Part shown: one piece after another, positions 13,918-20,959 of the stretch | How the letters are laid out: each line of letters opens with the position of its first letter | Numbering within the stretch: the first letter of the stretch is position 1 | Source: a virus | IMG/VR virus record: IMGVR_UViG_3300004369_000049 | Span: 1 to 38,428 of that record | Strand: one strand, 5' to 3' | Length of the DNA stretch: 38,428 nt | Notes under the pieces: model-generated | The model's input: the letters and a program-made list of their open reading frames with translations, nothing else | Told to the model about the DNA's origin: nothing | Database searches by the model: none | Translations under genes and position numbers: made by a program

Positions 13918-14311
13918 CGCAGATGGAAACCCGCGACGACGGGAGAAGGTCAAGTCCGGCGAAGGCATTGCAAGCCCGTGCTTCGACGGTCCGTGCAGGG
14001 GCAAGACCGATTTGTTCTACCGGCCATTCTCGAACAAGCGTGAAGCACGCATACTCATGACGCAGGTCAAGGCGATTTGCGGCATGTGCAAGAACCTGTA
14101 CCCGTGCCGTGAATGGGGCATCAAGCACGAGGAGTTCGGAGTCTGGGGTGGTTGGACCGAACAAGAGCGGCGTGCGTACCGGATCAATCACGACATCGTG
14201 CTGGAGCGGCCGGAAGCACTGACGATCGAAACCATACGAGTCGGCCAGCGATCGAAGAAGGTCTCAGTCGAGCTGCCTGAACCCGTCGAGGAGGAGCAGT
14301 GGCAGTTCTGA
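13907..14311 (+). CDS. WhiB-family Fe-S regulator, 134 aa
   Basis: WhiB proteins are actinobacterial [4Fe-4S] transcription factors that bind the principal sigma factor. Here C25 or C30, C58, C61 and C67 give the four ligands (CGMC, then five residues to PC), followed by GVWGGWT (78-84), the family's sigma-contact turn. A basic/acidic tail extends about 45 residues beyond it. Phage WhiB proteins can redirect host transcription. Overlaps both neighbours, so it is cotranscribed with the regulator upstream and the replication genes downstream. The family points to an actinobacterial host. Confidence 0.92.
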   Translation: MYRDADGNPRRREKVKSGEGIASPCFDGPCRGKTDLFYRPFSNKREARILMTQVKAICGMCKNLYPCREWGIKHEEFGVWGGWTEQERRAYRINHDIVLERPEALTIETIRVGQRSKKVSVELPEPVEEEQWQF

Positions 14312-14826
14312 TCAAGTTCACCAGTCATGAACTTTTGATTGCGGGACTTTCTGGCGTGCAGCGTCGTGTTGCAGCTCTCGGCAAGGGTCGGCCCGCGTAC
14401 CACGGAGCTGACGATCGTCCGGAGAACAACTGGCAGATCGACATCATGGGCGTCATGGGTGAGATGGCGGTGTCGAAGGCGTTCAAGAAGTTCTGGAACC
14501 CAGCAGCAACGGACGGCAACCTCTCCGAACTGGAGGGGGACGTGGAGAAGTTCCAGGTGCGCTCAACCGGGTATGCGAGTGGCCATCTGATCATGTACGA
14601 GTACGACAAGCCCGATGCTCCGTACATCCTTGCTCTGGTGCGTGAGCCGTGGGTCAAGCTTGTTGGGTGGATGAACCTCGATGGCGCACAAAAGATCGGC
14701 GACGCACGTCCCTCGAAGACGCATATGTGTTACTGGATGCGTCAAGAGCAGCTGTACGAGATGGACGATCTCGGCTCCATCGCCTACGATGACGAGTTCA
14801 TTCGTTGTAGGGAGAAAGTCAAGTGA
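14299..14826 (+). CDS. Hypothetical protein, possibly PD-(D/E)xK-like, 175 aa
   Basis: Contains GEMAVSKAFKKFW (residues 54-66), GDVEKFQVRST (79-89) and a hydrophobic beta strand pair after it. The order Glu helix, then Asp, then Q-x-R/K resembles the restriction-endonuclease-like core in which the catalytic Lys is replaced, but the match is weak and catalysis is not demonstrated. I recall similar GD...QVR proteins near phage replication genes. The GTG start has GAGGAGGAG six bases before it and overlaps WhiB by 13 bases. Confidence 0.7.
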   Translation: MAVLIKFTSHELLIAGLSGVQRRVAALGKGRPAYHGADDRPENNWQIDIMGVMGEMAVSKAFKKFWNPAATDGNLSELEGDVEKFQVRSTGYASGHLIMYEYDKPDAPYILALVREPWVKLVGWMNLDGAQKIGDARPSKTHMCYWMRQEQLYEMDDLGSIAYDDEFIRCREKVK

Positions 14827-16610
14827 CTCGACCAGCAGCCTCCCCGGAGGTTCAGGACTTTCTCGACAAGCTCGATTACGTCAAGACCAGCGGCGACGGA
14901 TGGGCAGCGGCGTGTCCGTGCCGAAACGACGACTCGAACCCGTCTCTTTCGATCAATCAAGGCAATGACGGACGAGTCCTCGTCACGTGCCATAGGGGTG
15001 TGCCGTGCGACGTGAACCAAATCTGCTCGGCGATGGGCATCACGACGGCAGACCTGTACCCGAAAGACTCGCGCAAGAAGAAGGTTGAGGAGAAGGAAGT
15101 CCTCACACTCGTCTCCACGTACGACTACTACGATGAGAACGGCGTTCTGCTGTTCCAGAAGCTCCGCTACGTCAATCAGTGGGGCAAGAAGACGTTTCGC
15201 CAACGGCGGCCAGACGGTAGGGGCGGTTGGCAGTGGGGGTTGGGCGACACGCCAAAGGTGTTGTACAACCTGCCAGCAGTACGTCAGGCAATCAACGACG
15301 GCCAAAAGGTCTACGTCGTCGAAGGCGAGAAAGACGCTGATGCGCTGATCGCACTCGGTCGTGTCGCTACGACGATGCCCGGTGGTGCTGGAACAAACAA
15401 GTGGTTGGACATTCATACCAATGCGTTGGCTGGCGGCAAGGTCGAAGTTATTGCAGACAACGACGAGGTAGGCATCTTTCACGCATGGCAGGTGGTCGAT
15501 TCGCTCACCCAGGCCGAATGTGCAGTCCGTGCGTGGCGCACGCCAGCGGGCAAGGACATCGCTGACTACCTCGCTATGGACGGCGATCTGAGCGAGATGG
15601 TACCTCTCGAACGGCCAACGGACATGGCTCCGGTCGTTGCTGAGGAGAAGGAAGAAGATGGGCTGGCTGATCTTGCGGATCAGGTAGCAAATGTTCTGAC
15701 TCGCTCGGACCTGAGTGAGTCGCAGAAGCTTTCCCGTGCGTCGATGTTGATTGGGGCGCACAACAGGCCGGCTGTTGTCCCATCCGGCCGGCTGGTCAAT
15801 TGGCAAGAGTTCGTCAATGAGGACGTCGATGACTCATACGATTGGGTCATTCCGGGACTCATCGAGCGTCAGGAACGTGTGATCGTGGTTGCGAGTGAGG
15901 GTGTCGGCAAGACCATGCTTGCACGTCAAATTGCAATTTGCTCGGCAGCTGGGTTGCATCCGTTTAAGTTTTCTCGCATGCCCCCGATCACCACCCTGAC
16001 GATCGACTTGGAGAATCCGGAGCGCATCATTCGGCGTACATCTCGCAGCATCATGACTAGCGCACAGAAGTATGGGTTTGTCCAGAATGTGCGAGCGCAT
16101 CTGGTGATCCAGCCCGCTGGCTTGGACTTACTGAAACCCTCGGACCGCTCGTTCATTGAACAGCAGATCGAGGCAGTCAAACCAGACCTCATTTGTATGG
16201 GACCGCTCTACAAGTCCTTTATCGACCCTGGGGGCCGTACCAGCGAGGCGATCGCCGTGGAGATCGCCAAGTACCTCGACATGATCCGAGATGTCTACAA
16301 CTGCGCTCTTTGGCTCGAACATCATGCTCCTCTCGGTGGATCGATGGCTACACGTGATCTGCGGCCGTTTGGTTCGGCCGTGTGGTCACGCTGGCCTGAG
16401 TTCGGACTCAGCCTACAGCCAGACCCGACATCAACGGAAGGCTATGTGTACGAGGTCAAGCATTTCCGAGGTGAACGAGATTTGCGTGAGTTTCCGACTA
16501 AAATGAAGCGAGGCACTACATTTCCGTTTGACGTGCTGAATTTCCGTGAGGTCCCCGAATGGCGTCCCAAAAAGGGCTATCAAGAGAGTTTCTCGCAGAG
16601 CGAGACCTGA
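14823..16610 (+). CDS. Primase-helicase (zinc finger, Toprim, RecA-type ATPase), 595 aa
   Basis: Three domains. A CHC2-like zinc region has CPC at 31-33 and C56, C62, C68. A Toprim primase core spans about 95-255: VVEGEKDADAL with E167 and ADNDE with D212/D214. A RepA/AAA_25-type ATPase starts at about 340: ASEGVGKT (357-364, Walker A), TLTIDLENPE (Walker B region), and WLEHHAPLGG. It should prime and unwind DNA during phage replication. The ATPase is of the RepA-like kind rather than a classical DnaB. The GTG start overlaps the upstream stop (GTGA), and its end overlaps the next gene by 52 bases. Confidence 0.9.
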   Translation: MTRPAASPEVQDFLDKLDYVKTSGDGWAAACPCRNDDSNPSLSINQGNDGRVLVTCHRGVPCDVNQICSAMGITTADLYPKDSRKKKVEEKEVLTLVSTYDYYDENGVLLFQKLRYVNQWGKKTFRQRRPDGRGGWQWGLGDTPKVLYNLPAVRQAINDGQKVYVVEGEKDADALIALGRVATTMPGGAGTNKWLDIHTNALAGGKVEVIADNDEVGIFHAWQVVDSLTQAECAVRAWRTPAGKDIADYLAMDGDLSEMVPLERPTDMAPVVAEEKEEDGLADLADQVANVLTRSDLSESQKLSRASMLIGAHNRPAVVPSGRLVNWQEFVNEDVDDSYDWVIPGLIERQERVIVVASEGVGKTMLARQIAICSAAGLHPFKFSRMPPITTLTIDLENPERIIRRTSRSIMTSAQKYGFVQNVRAHLVIQPAGLDLLKPSDRSFIEQQIEAVKPDLICMGPLYKSFIDPGGRTSEAIAVEIAKYLDMIRDVYNCALWLEHHAPLGGSMATRDLRPFGSAVWSRWPEFGLSLQPDPTSTEGYVYEVKHFRGERDLREFPTKMKRGTTFPFDVLNFREVPEWRPKKGYQESFSQSET

Positions 16611-17266
16611 GAATCTTTAAGATGCGTCAGGCAGGCGTATCGAACCAGGAGATCGCTCGGCGTTTCTCAATGACGCCAGCGGCCGTATCGTCGGCGATCC
16701 AGCGGCAACTCCAGAAGATGAACCGAGAGGCTCTCGTGGCCTATCCGGAGGTTCTGCGTCTCGAATTGGAACGGTTGGATGCGCTGCAGCAAGCGATCTG
16801 GCCCTTGACGCAGCATCGCAAGGTCCAGTTGGACGACGGAACCGAAGTGTCGGTGGAGCCGGACATCAAGGCGATTCAGCAGGTACTTGCCATCATGGAT
16901 CGACGTTCGAAACTACTTGGCTTGGATCAGAACAATATTGCGATCACGGTCGATCATCAGCAGTCGAACGACGCTCGAGCCGTCCTCGCCGGTGCAGACA
17001 ACCGAGCGGCAGCCATCGACGCATTTGACCCAGAGCAGGAGGCTCGACAGTTGCTCGAGATCATGGGCCGGTCCGGCATCCTTCCGTCGGAGACCGTCTC
17101 GGAGTTGCTGGGTAGTCCCGTTGAGACAGCTGCCGAACTTCAGCCTGCTACTGTGGCAGACATCGAGGAGGTAGCTGATGGGCGAATCTACGGATTATCC
17201 CCAAGACAACTTGGAAGCGGCAATGGAGCAGGTGGCGCAGACGACATCGAAGGGGAGATCGTCTAA
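16559..17266 (+). CDS. HTH protein resembling terminase small subunit, 235 aa
   Basis: An N-terminal helix-turn-helix (QAGVSNQEIARRFSMTPAAV, about 24-44) is followed by YPEVLRLELERLDALQQAIW, then PDIKAIQQVLAIMDRRSKL and LGLD. The LELERLD...IW...VL-IMDRR-KL-GLD pattern is one I associate with phage terminase small subunits or packaging-associated HTH proteins. The C-terminal 90 residues are low-complexity and acidic. No large terminase is nearby, so a replication regulator remains possible. Overlaps both neighbours, by 52 and 89 bases. Confidence 0.65.
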   Translation: MASQKGLSREFLAERDLRIFKMRQAGVSNQEIARRFSMTPAAVSSAIQRQLQKMNREALVAYPEVLRLELERLDALQQAIWPLTQHRKVQLDDGTEVSVEPDIKAIQQVLAIMDRRSKLLGLDQNNIAITVDHQQSNDARAVLAGADNRAAAIDAFDPEQEARQLLEIMGRSGILPSETVSELLGSPVETAAELQPATVADIEEVADGRIYGLSPRQLGSGNGAGGADDIEGEIV

Positions 17267-17531
17267 CGCTGGCGGCAAGCAAGGCGACCCTGCGTCGAAG
17301 CAGGTTCTCATCCGTGCCAACGAGGTCGATCACGAACGCTGGAAGCGGGCCGCCGAGAAGAAGGGCGTGTCGATGTCCGAGTTCATTAGAGACTGCCTGA
17401 ACGATCGGGCCAAGGAACTGCTTGACTGCTCGCACCCATTGCAGATGCGTCGGTGGTACCCGTGGTCCGAGATGTGCTTGGCGTGCGGGCAGCGTTTGCG
17501 TAACGGCCCGGAGCCGAAGAAGAAAAAGTGA
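17178..17531 (+). CDS. Ribbon-helix-helix plus zinc-binding protein, 117 aa
   Basis: After a 40-residue disordered start comes KQVLIRANEVDHERWKRAAE, then KKGVSMSEFIRDCL (about 41-76): the strand-helix-helix pattern of Arc/MetJ DNA-binding proteins. A short Cys/His segment follows (CSH, then CLAC about 20 residues later), probably one zinc site. It ends in a Lys-rich tail. It would bind an operator as a dimer, possibly autoregulating. Its ATG, with GGAGG upstream, lies 89 bases inside the preceding gene. Confidence 0.75.
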   Translation: MGESTDYPQDNLEAAMEQVAQTTSKGRSSNAGGKQGDPASKQVLIRANEVDHERWKRAAEKKGVSMSEFIRDCLNDRAKELLDCSHPLQMRRWYPWSEMCLACGQRLRNGPEPKKKK

Positions 17532-17544
17532 CTATTTCTTCTTC
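17516..17544. other. Mirrored Lys-codon inverted repeat at convergent gene ends
   Basis: GAAGAAGAAA (17516-17525) and TTTCTTCTTC (17535-17544) form a 10-bp AT-rich inverted repeat spanning both stop codons, so both proteins end in KKKK. It could act as a weak two-way terminator while encoding both basic tails. Confidence 0.5.
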
Positions 17545-17918
17545 TTGTCTCGCTTAAACCACTTGAGCATGCGGTCACGGAGCGACTTCTTCTTGATGTC
17601 GTTTGCGAAGATGACCACCTTGTCGATGGCGTCATCGACAACATCGTCGATCTTGTCTGCGAGTTCCAGAGCCTCGTCCTGAATCTTGTCTACAAGTCCA
17701 TCGACGGCACCCTCGACGGCCTTCTCAATCTCACGCTCGAACGGCGTTCCGTCCTGAACGAGGCCGTCCCTGTCGCCGTCTTTAGCGTCGGCCTTGTAAA
17801 CGGCAGCCTTCGGTGGGCGGCCCCTCTTGGCCGGTCCTTGACGCTTGGCCGGAGCCTTCTTCTTGCTGGCCGCCGACTTCTTGGCCGGAGACTTCTTCTT
17901 GGGTGTGTCTGAACTCAT
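17532..17918 (-). CDS. Lys/Ala-rich AT-hook protein with calcium-loop-like motif, 128 aa
   Basis: Residues 5-40 are Lys/Ala/Pro-rich (KKKSPAKKSAASKKK) with an AT-hook-like KRGRPPK, similar to histone H1 or mycobacterial HU tails, so DNA binding is likely. Residues 47-58 are DGDRDGLVQDGT, followed by PFER; this motif recurs at 26830-27282 and in the large protein at 35541-38428. The rest is an amphipathic acidic helix (about 62-110) and a Lys tail. Leaderless: TAAGGT is six bases from the ATG. A role in DNA condensation or packaging is possible. Confidence 0.75.
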   Translation of the reverse strand: MSSDTPKKKSPAKKSAASKKKAPAKRQGPAKRGRPPKAAVYKADAKDGDRDGLVQDGTPFEREIEKAVEGAVDGLVDKIQDEALELADKIDDVVDDAIDKVVIFANDIKKKSLRDRMLKWFKRDKKKK

Positions 17919-17924
17919 GTCTCA

Positions 17925-17930
17925 ACCTTA
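17925..17930 (-). promoter_or_regulatory. Leaderless -10 box (TAAGGT-6-ATG)
   Basis: Minus strand TAAGGT, six bases before the ATG at 17918, with no Shine-Dalgarno sequence between and no obvious -35. Confidence 0.45.
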
Positions 17931-17994
17931 GCCCGTGTGATTCGTGTGTGGGGGAACTTCCAGTAAACCCCTGGTTGTGTGTAAGACTAGCGGC

Positions 17995-18618
17995 GTGGAG
18001 GCATATCCGACGATTGAGGGCAAGATGTCCTTGTGCCTTCAGTCGTCAATGGTTGCCAAAGAAGCGGCCGTCCAGGAGTTGGGCGTAGGCGAGGACTTGA
18101 CTTTCTCGCTGTTTGGCTGGGCCGGTGCGGAGATGAGAGTAATCGCCACGCTCGGTCGGGAGTTGATGTCGGAAGAACCCGAAAGGCGGCTGGAGTTGGT
18201 CGCTGTAGCGGCGACCGTGCTGAGAAAGGGCTGGCTGTGTGACTCGTTCTCGTTCGTGGCTGAGGCGTTCTGCTCGGTGGATGCCGAGGCGACCAAAGGC
18301 AAAGACCTGAGAGCCATGTTCACGAAGCGCAACTCGCCGGTGTTCGAGTGCCTGACCGTCACCCACGTCGAAAGAAACGAGATCATGCTCGTTACGCAAC
18401 CCTACGAGATCCTTCTCGGACGCAAAGTGTCGTGGCTACAGACGCTGGTCAATGAGGACGCAAGAGGACTGCGTGATGCCAAGTACCCGTCGATCCTGGC
18501 GAAGATACTGGAGATGGAAACCGATGGGTACGAGAGTCCCGACATGGAGGCGTTCTACGAGGCACTCGCTGAGGGCATGGCCGAGGATGGGTTTCATTTG
18601 CAGTGGAAGTTCGACTGA
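17995..18618 (+). CDS. Hypothetical protein, 207 aa
   Basis: Not recognised. An alpha/beta soluble protein with LELVAVAATVLRKGWLCDSF in the middle and EILLGRKVSWLQTLVNEDARG in the second half. I start at the GTG at 17995, six bases after AAGACT, which fits the leaderless pattern; the ATG at 18025 is an alternative. It is divergent from the AT-hook gene and followed by the tRNA region. Confidence 0.65.
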   Translation: MEAYPTIEGKMSLCLQSSMVAKEAAVQELGVGEDLTFSLFGWAGAEMRVIATLGRELMSEEPERRLELVAVAATVLRKGWLCDSFSFVAEAFCSVDAEATKGKDLRAMFTKRNSPVFECLTVTHVERNEIMLVTQPYEILLGRKVSWLQTLVNEDARGLRDAKYPSILAKILEMETDGYESPDMEAFYEALAEGMAEDGFHLQWKFD

Positions 18619-18788
18619 TGTCGGAGTATGATCCCCTCGGTGGCTAGCCCCTCTCCTTTCGGGGTAAAGGGGAACCTGCGCCCCTGGGTACGTCATCCCT
18701 GCCCAGACGGCGTCAAACAAAAAGCGCGAACGACAGGGTTCACCTCATTCCCTCGCTGCTGCCCGCAAGGTTCCCCGCCACCAACCCA
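18619..18788. other. Hairpin-rich leader before the tRNA
   Basis: No protein gene. It contains CCCC-TCTCCTTTC-GGGG with a nested AAGGGG arm near 18649-18675 and further GC-rich arms. It may terminate 17995-18618 or form the 5' part of the tRNA transcript. A second tRNA was looked for and not found. Confidence 0.4.
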
Positions 18789-18862
18789 GCCAGGTGGTCC
18801 GAACGGTTTGACGGAGGCACTCTTATATAGTGCTTGAGCAGGTTCGATTCCTGCACCTGGTA
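18789..18862 (+). tRNA. tRNA-Ile (anticodon UAU)
   Basis: Folds as a full cloverleaf: acceptor GCCAGGT/ACCTGGT with G1-U72, D-arm TCCG/CGGA with GG in the loop, anticodon arm GCACT/AGTGC with loop CTTATAT (anticodon TAT), T-arm GCAGG-TTCGATT-CCTGC, discriminator A, no encoded CCA. It would read AUA. Odd points: G at position 8, where U is nearly universal, and a UAU wobble base, unusual because bacteria generally read AUA with a lysidine-modified CAU tRNA. Confidence 0.78.
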
Positions 18863-18867
18863 CGCAC

Positions 18868-18873
18868 TAGACT
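18868..18873 (+). promoter_or_regulatory. Leaderless -10 box (TAGACT-6-ATG)
   Basis: TAGACT six bases before the ATG at 18880, immediately after the tRNA gene. No clear -35, so it may instead follow tRNA processing. Confidence 0.4.
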
Positions 18874-18879
18874 CGTCGC

Positions 18880-19101
18880 ATGATCCCAGACCGGCAGGCT
18901 CGACCGTTCGACGCTTTTAATCCGAAAATTCCTCGTGTGCGCCGACGTGTACGCAAGCAACGTATGGACATCTGTCGTGGGTGTGAGTTCCTGAACGGGT
19001 TAGAGCAATGCGTGAAGTGTGGGTGTTTCATGCCGATCAAGGTCATGCTTCCGCACTCGTTCTGCCCAATCGGCAAGTGGCACGACGAAAAGGAGTTGTG
19101 A
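18880..19101 (+). CDS. Phage zinc-ribbon protein, 73 aa
   Basis: After a basic start (RVRRRVRKQR) come MDICRGCEFL, CVKCGCFMPIK and SFCPIGKW: the C-x2-C...C-x2-C-x-C...CP-GKW pattern of a small zinc-ribbon family found widely in phages. It probably binds zinc and may recognise nucleic acid or a ribosomal/transcription partner. Followed one base later by the MazG gene with a proper ribosome binding site, so the two form an operon. Confidence 0.85.
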   Translation: MIPDRQARPFDAFNPKIPRVRRRVRKQRMDICRGCEFLNGLEQCVKCGCFMPIKVMLPHSFCPIGKWHDEKEL

Positions 19102-19102
19102 A

Positions 19103-19474
19103 ATGCCCAGAAAGAAAGCTGAACAGCCGGAACAGCCGGCCATCTCGGACTTTGATCTGTACCAGCGGGCGACCGAAGCGACGGCGATCTACCCGTCACA
19201 GGTTGGCATTGTGTACACGGGACTTGGCCTCGCCTCGGAGGCCGGCGAAGTCGTCGGGCAGCTCAAGAAGGCATTCCGTGACGACGGCGGGGGAACCCTC
19301 ACGAACGAACGTCGGGCAGCGATCCTCGGCGAAATCGGTGACGTTCTCTGGTACTGCGCTCGTCTCAGTGCCGAACTCGGTGCGTCGTTTGCCGAAGTTG
19401 CACAAGCGAACATCAACAAACTGAACGCACGCAAGGAAGCCGGAACCATTTCGGGAAGTGGCGATGACCGCTAG
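19103..19474 (+). CDS. MazG-like nucleotide pyrophosphohydrolase, 123 aa
   Basis: All-alpha NTP pyrophosphatase: LGLASEAGEV (E46, E49) and GEIGDVLWY (E77, D80) give the E-x2-E...E-x3-D magnesium-binding set. It should cleave an NTP or dNTP to NMP plus pyrophosphate. In phages this is thought to tune nucleotide pools or lower (p)ppGpp. The ATG at 19103 follows AAAGGAG. The rest is a helical core with a short disordered tail, a normal length for the family. Confidence 0.9.
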   Translation: MPRKKAEQPEQPAISDFDLYQRATEATAIYPSQVGIVYTGLGLASEAGEVVGQLKKAFRDDGGGTLTNERRAAILGEIGDVLWYCARLSAELGASFAEVAQANINKLNARKEAGTISGSGDDR

Positions 19475-19492
19475 GACACCTGCGTCATCTAC

Positions 19493-19498
19493 TACAAT
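19493..19498 (+). promoter_or_regulatory. Leaderless -10 box (TACAAT-5-ATG)
   Basis: TACAAT five bases before the ATG at 19504, shortly after the MazG stop. Confidence 0.45.
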
Positions 19499-19503
19499 GG
19501 GAC

Positions 19504-19671
19504 ATGGGCAAGAAGAAGGGTACAAGCGGTCGCACAAGCGAACGGACGTTCGTCGATCCCCTTACTGGCAAGGTGGAAACCGTTTCCGGCACGAAGGCTG
19601 GGAAGAAACGCCAACTACTCCCGCCCGGACACCCTCGGCGCACACACGACATCAACGGCCCGAAGCGATGA
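19504..19671 (+). CDS. Small basic protein, 55 aa
   Basis: Begins MGKKKGTSGRTSERTFVD; rich in Lys, Arg, Gly and Thr, probably disordered and nucleic-acid binding. Its TGA overlaps the ATG of the next gene (ATGA) and a leaderless -10 precedes it; these two links are the main evidence, since the protein is short and not recognised. Confidence 0.55.
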   Translation: MGKKKGTSGRTSERTFVDPLTGKVETVSGTKAGKKRQLLPPGHPRRTHDINGPKR

Positions 19672-19787
19672 GTCGGGCCGTTCTCGGCCGTGTCGTTGCT
19701 CTCGCATTGGTGGGCCTGGCCTCCTGGGTGGCCGGTGCGATCCTGTACGTCACGGTATCGGTCGCTCTCATGCGACGGTCTGAGTAG
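19668..19787 (+). CDS. Small membrane protein, 39 aa
   Basis: One long hydrophobic helix (VVALALVGLASWVAGAILYV) with basic residues at both ends. ATG overlaps the preceding stop by four bases, and its own TAG shares a base with the GTG of the next gene, giving a three-gene coupled unit of membrane and basic proteins. Confidence 0.6.
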   Translation: MSRAVLGRVVALALVGLASWVAGAILYVTVSVALMRRSE

Positions 19788-20050
19788 TGCGCTCTGCCCG
19801 TGCCGGTGGGTACGCATGGGCCGGACTCGTGGCCTACGTTGCGTCGTACGATGTAATCGCCGTCCTGACTGGTCGGCCCACTCTGTCGTCGGCGTTCTAC
19901 GGTGCGTCGGTGCGTCGTCGGAACCGGCTCGCTCTCCTGCTTGTGTGGGGATACCTCACGGCTCACCTGTTCCGTTGGATACCTGGCCGGTACGACGCTC
20001 TGCGCTACTTTGACCGTCCGTTGCCATCAACCAAGTGGTCGGCTCGCTAG
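19787..20050 (+). CDS. Actinophage membrane protein (RPTLS-AFY family), 87 aa
   Basis: Two hydrophobic segments (GLVAYVASYDVIAVL and LALLLVWGYLTAHL) separated by TGRPTLSSAFYGAS and a basic stretch, ending HLFRWIPGRYD. This arrangement matches a small membrane-protein family common in actinobacteriophages; its role is unknown. GTG start in a TAGTG overlap. It converges with 20047-20265, overlapping by four bases. Confidence 0.8.
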   Translation: MRSARAGGYAWAGLVAYVASYDVIAVLTGRPTLSSAFYGASVRRRNRLALLLVWGYLTAHLFRWIPGRYDALRYFDRPLPSTKWSAR

Positions 20051-20265
20051 AACGCCTGCGATCGTTCCAGTCGGCGCACCTCGGCACGAAGCCCGTCGAT
20101 CATCTCGTTGGTCGCTCTCATCTCGACAAGTAGTGCCTCAAGTTCCGGCTGGTGTCGTCGGAACAAATCCTCAACGGCGGTCTGCGGAAACACTTTCGCA
20201 CCAAGCATTCCAAGTCGCAATGCCTTGAGTGTTTCGATCATGTCCTCAACTGCTTTGGTGTTCAC
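20047..20265 (-). CDS. Helical coiled-coil protein, 72 aa
   Basis: Almost entirely helical, with a heptad-like second half (ELEALLVEMRATNEMIDG, then LRAEVRRLERSQ). The GTG at 20265 has TGGAGAG six bases before it. An earlier in-frame start would have to run through the overlapping upstream gene. Last of a four-gene leftward unit, 20047-20924. Function unknown. Confidence 0.65.
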   Translation of the reverse strand: MNTKAVEDMIETLKALRLGMLGAKVFPQTAVEDLFRRHQPELEALLVEMRATNEMIDGLRAEVRRLERSQAF

Positions 20266-20416
20266 GGCGACTCTCCAGGTCTGCTCGAAGTTTCTCCAGT
20301 CGCGGTAGTTCATCGGTAAACAGAGAGCCATAGATAGCCCCGTTGCCGGTGAGCTGCGCCGTGAGCCGGAGAGCGTGTAGTCGAGTGATGACGTCATCGA
20401 GAACCGTGGTATCCAT
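20246..20416 (-). CDS. Small helical protein, 56 aa
   Basis: Reads MDTTVLDDVITRLHALRL, then a helix ending ELPRLEKLRADLESRREHQ. It starts five bases after the stop of 20422-20691, with TAGGGG upstream, and overlaps the next gene by 20 bases in another frame. Coupling and compositional fit support it; no family recognised. Confidence 0.6.
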   Translation of the reverse strand: MDTTVLDDVITRLHALRLTAQLTGNGAIYGSLFTDELPRLEKLRADLESRREHQSS

Positions 20417-20421
20417 GACCC

Positions 20422-20691
20422 CTAGCCTATCGCTCGGTCAATCGCCTCGCCATCGACACCCTTGCCGTAGATGAGGGTCATGACCGTTTCCCGTCGTGCG
20501 TCGCATTCCTCGCACCCGCACCCTGGCGTGATCGTGCCGTAGATGAACTCGGCGAGAGCGATGAGAGCGTCGTTACGCTGTTTCCGCTCGGCGTTGCGTT
20601 CCTGTCCGACCCACTCGCCGAGAGGTGTTCGGCTCTCGGCGGTGCGTCGTGGTCGGCTCGTCATTGCGACGGCGTAGTCTCGGAGGCTCAT
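20422..20691 (-). CDS. Hypothetical Cys-containing protein, 89 aa
   Basis: A basic first half (SRPRRTAESRTPLGEWVGQ) and a helix with GCGCEECDARRE near residues 59-70, where three Cys in CxCxxC could bind a metal. Not recognised. The ATG at 20691 has GGAGGG upstream and overlaps the preceding TAA by one base. Part of the leftward unit starting at 20924. Confidence 0.68.
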   Translation of the reverse strand: MSLRDYAVAMTSRPRRTAESRTPLGEWVGQERNAERKQRNDALIALAEFIYGTITPGCGCEECDARRETVMTLIYGKGVDGEAIDRAIG

Positions 20692-20924
20692 TACTGCCAC
20701 CCTCCACGCCATGCCCTACCCCAACGGGGAGAGGTGCTACGCAAGTAGCACGCCATGACCGGCATGTCGTCGGCGATCAGTTCCGGCAGAATGACGTGAA
20801 CGACGATGTCGATCGTTCGCACGAACCGGCACGGAGAACCGAACCGGAACCGGCTCACCGGCCTACCCTCTCGTGCGAGTAGTCCGGCGATGTCGATACC
20901 GGCGTATGTCAGTAGCGTTGTCAT
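20691..20924 (-). CDS. Hypothetical small protein, 77 aa
   Basis: Not recognised. Short strand-rich protein (RFVRTIDIVVHVILPELIADDMPVM, written here in part) with a basic, Trp-rich C-terminus. First gene of a leftward unit, transcribed from a well-formed leaderless promoter: TTGACT, 17 bp, GATAAT, six bases, ATG. Confidence 0.65.
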   Translation of the reverse strand: MTTLLTYAGIDIAGLLAREGRPVSRFRFGSPCRFVRTIDIVVHVILPELIADDMPVMACYLRSTSPRWGRAWRGGWQ

Positions 20925-20930
20925 GTGTCT

Positions 20931-20959
20931 ATTATCGGGTATCCCTTGACAGAAGTCAA
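20931..20959 (-). promoter_or_regulatory. Leaderless promoter (TTGACT-17-GATAAT-6-ATG)
   Basis: Minus strand: TTGACT at 20954-20959 and GATAAT at 20931-20936. A perfect inverted repeat CTTGAC-AGAA-GTCAAG (20945-20960) covers the -35, an operator-like position. Confidence 0.65.

Noticed and set aside
14784-15806. Long leftward open frame antisense to the primase-helicase
   Set aside because: The forward frame has clear zinc, Toprim and Walker motifs; the antisense product is Leu/Val/Arg-rich with no domain and no ribosome binding site.
18619-18788. A second tRNA upstream of tRNA-Ile
   Set aside because: GC-rich arms are present but no T-loop of TTCRA type with matching acceptor arms.
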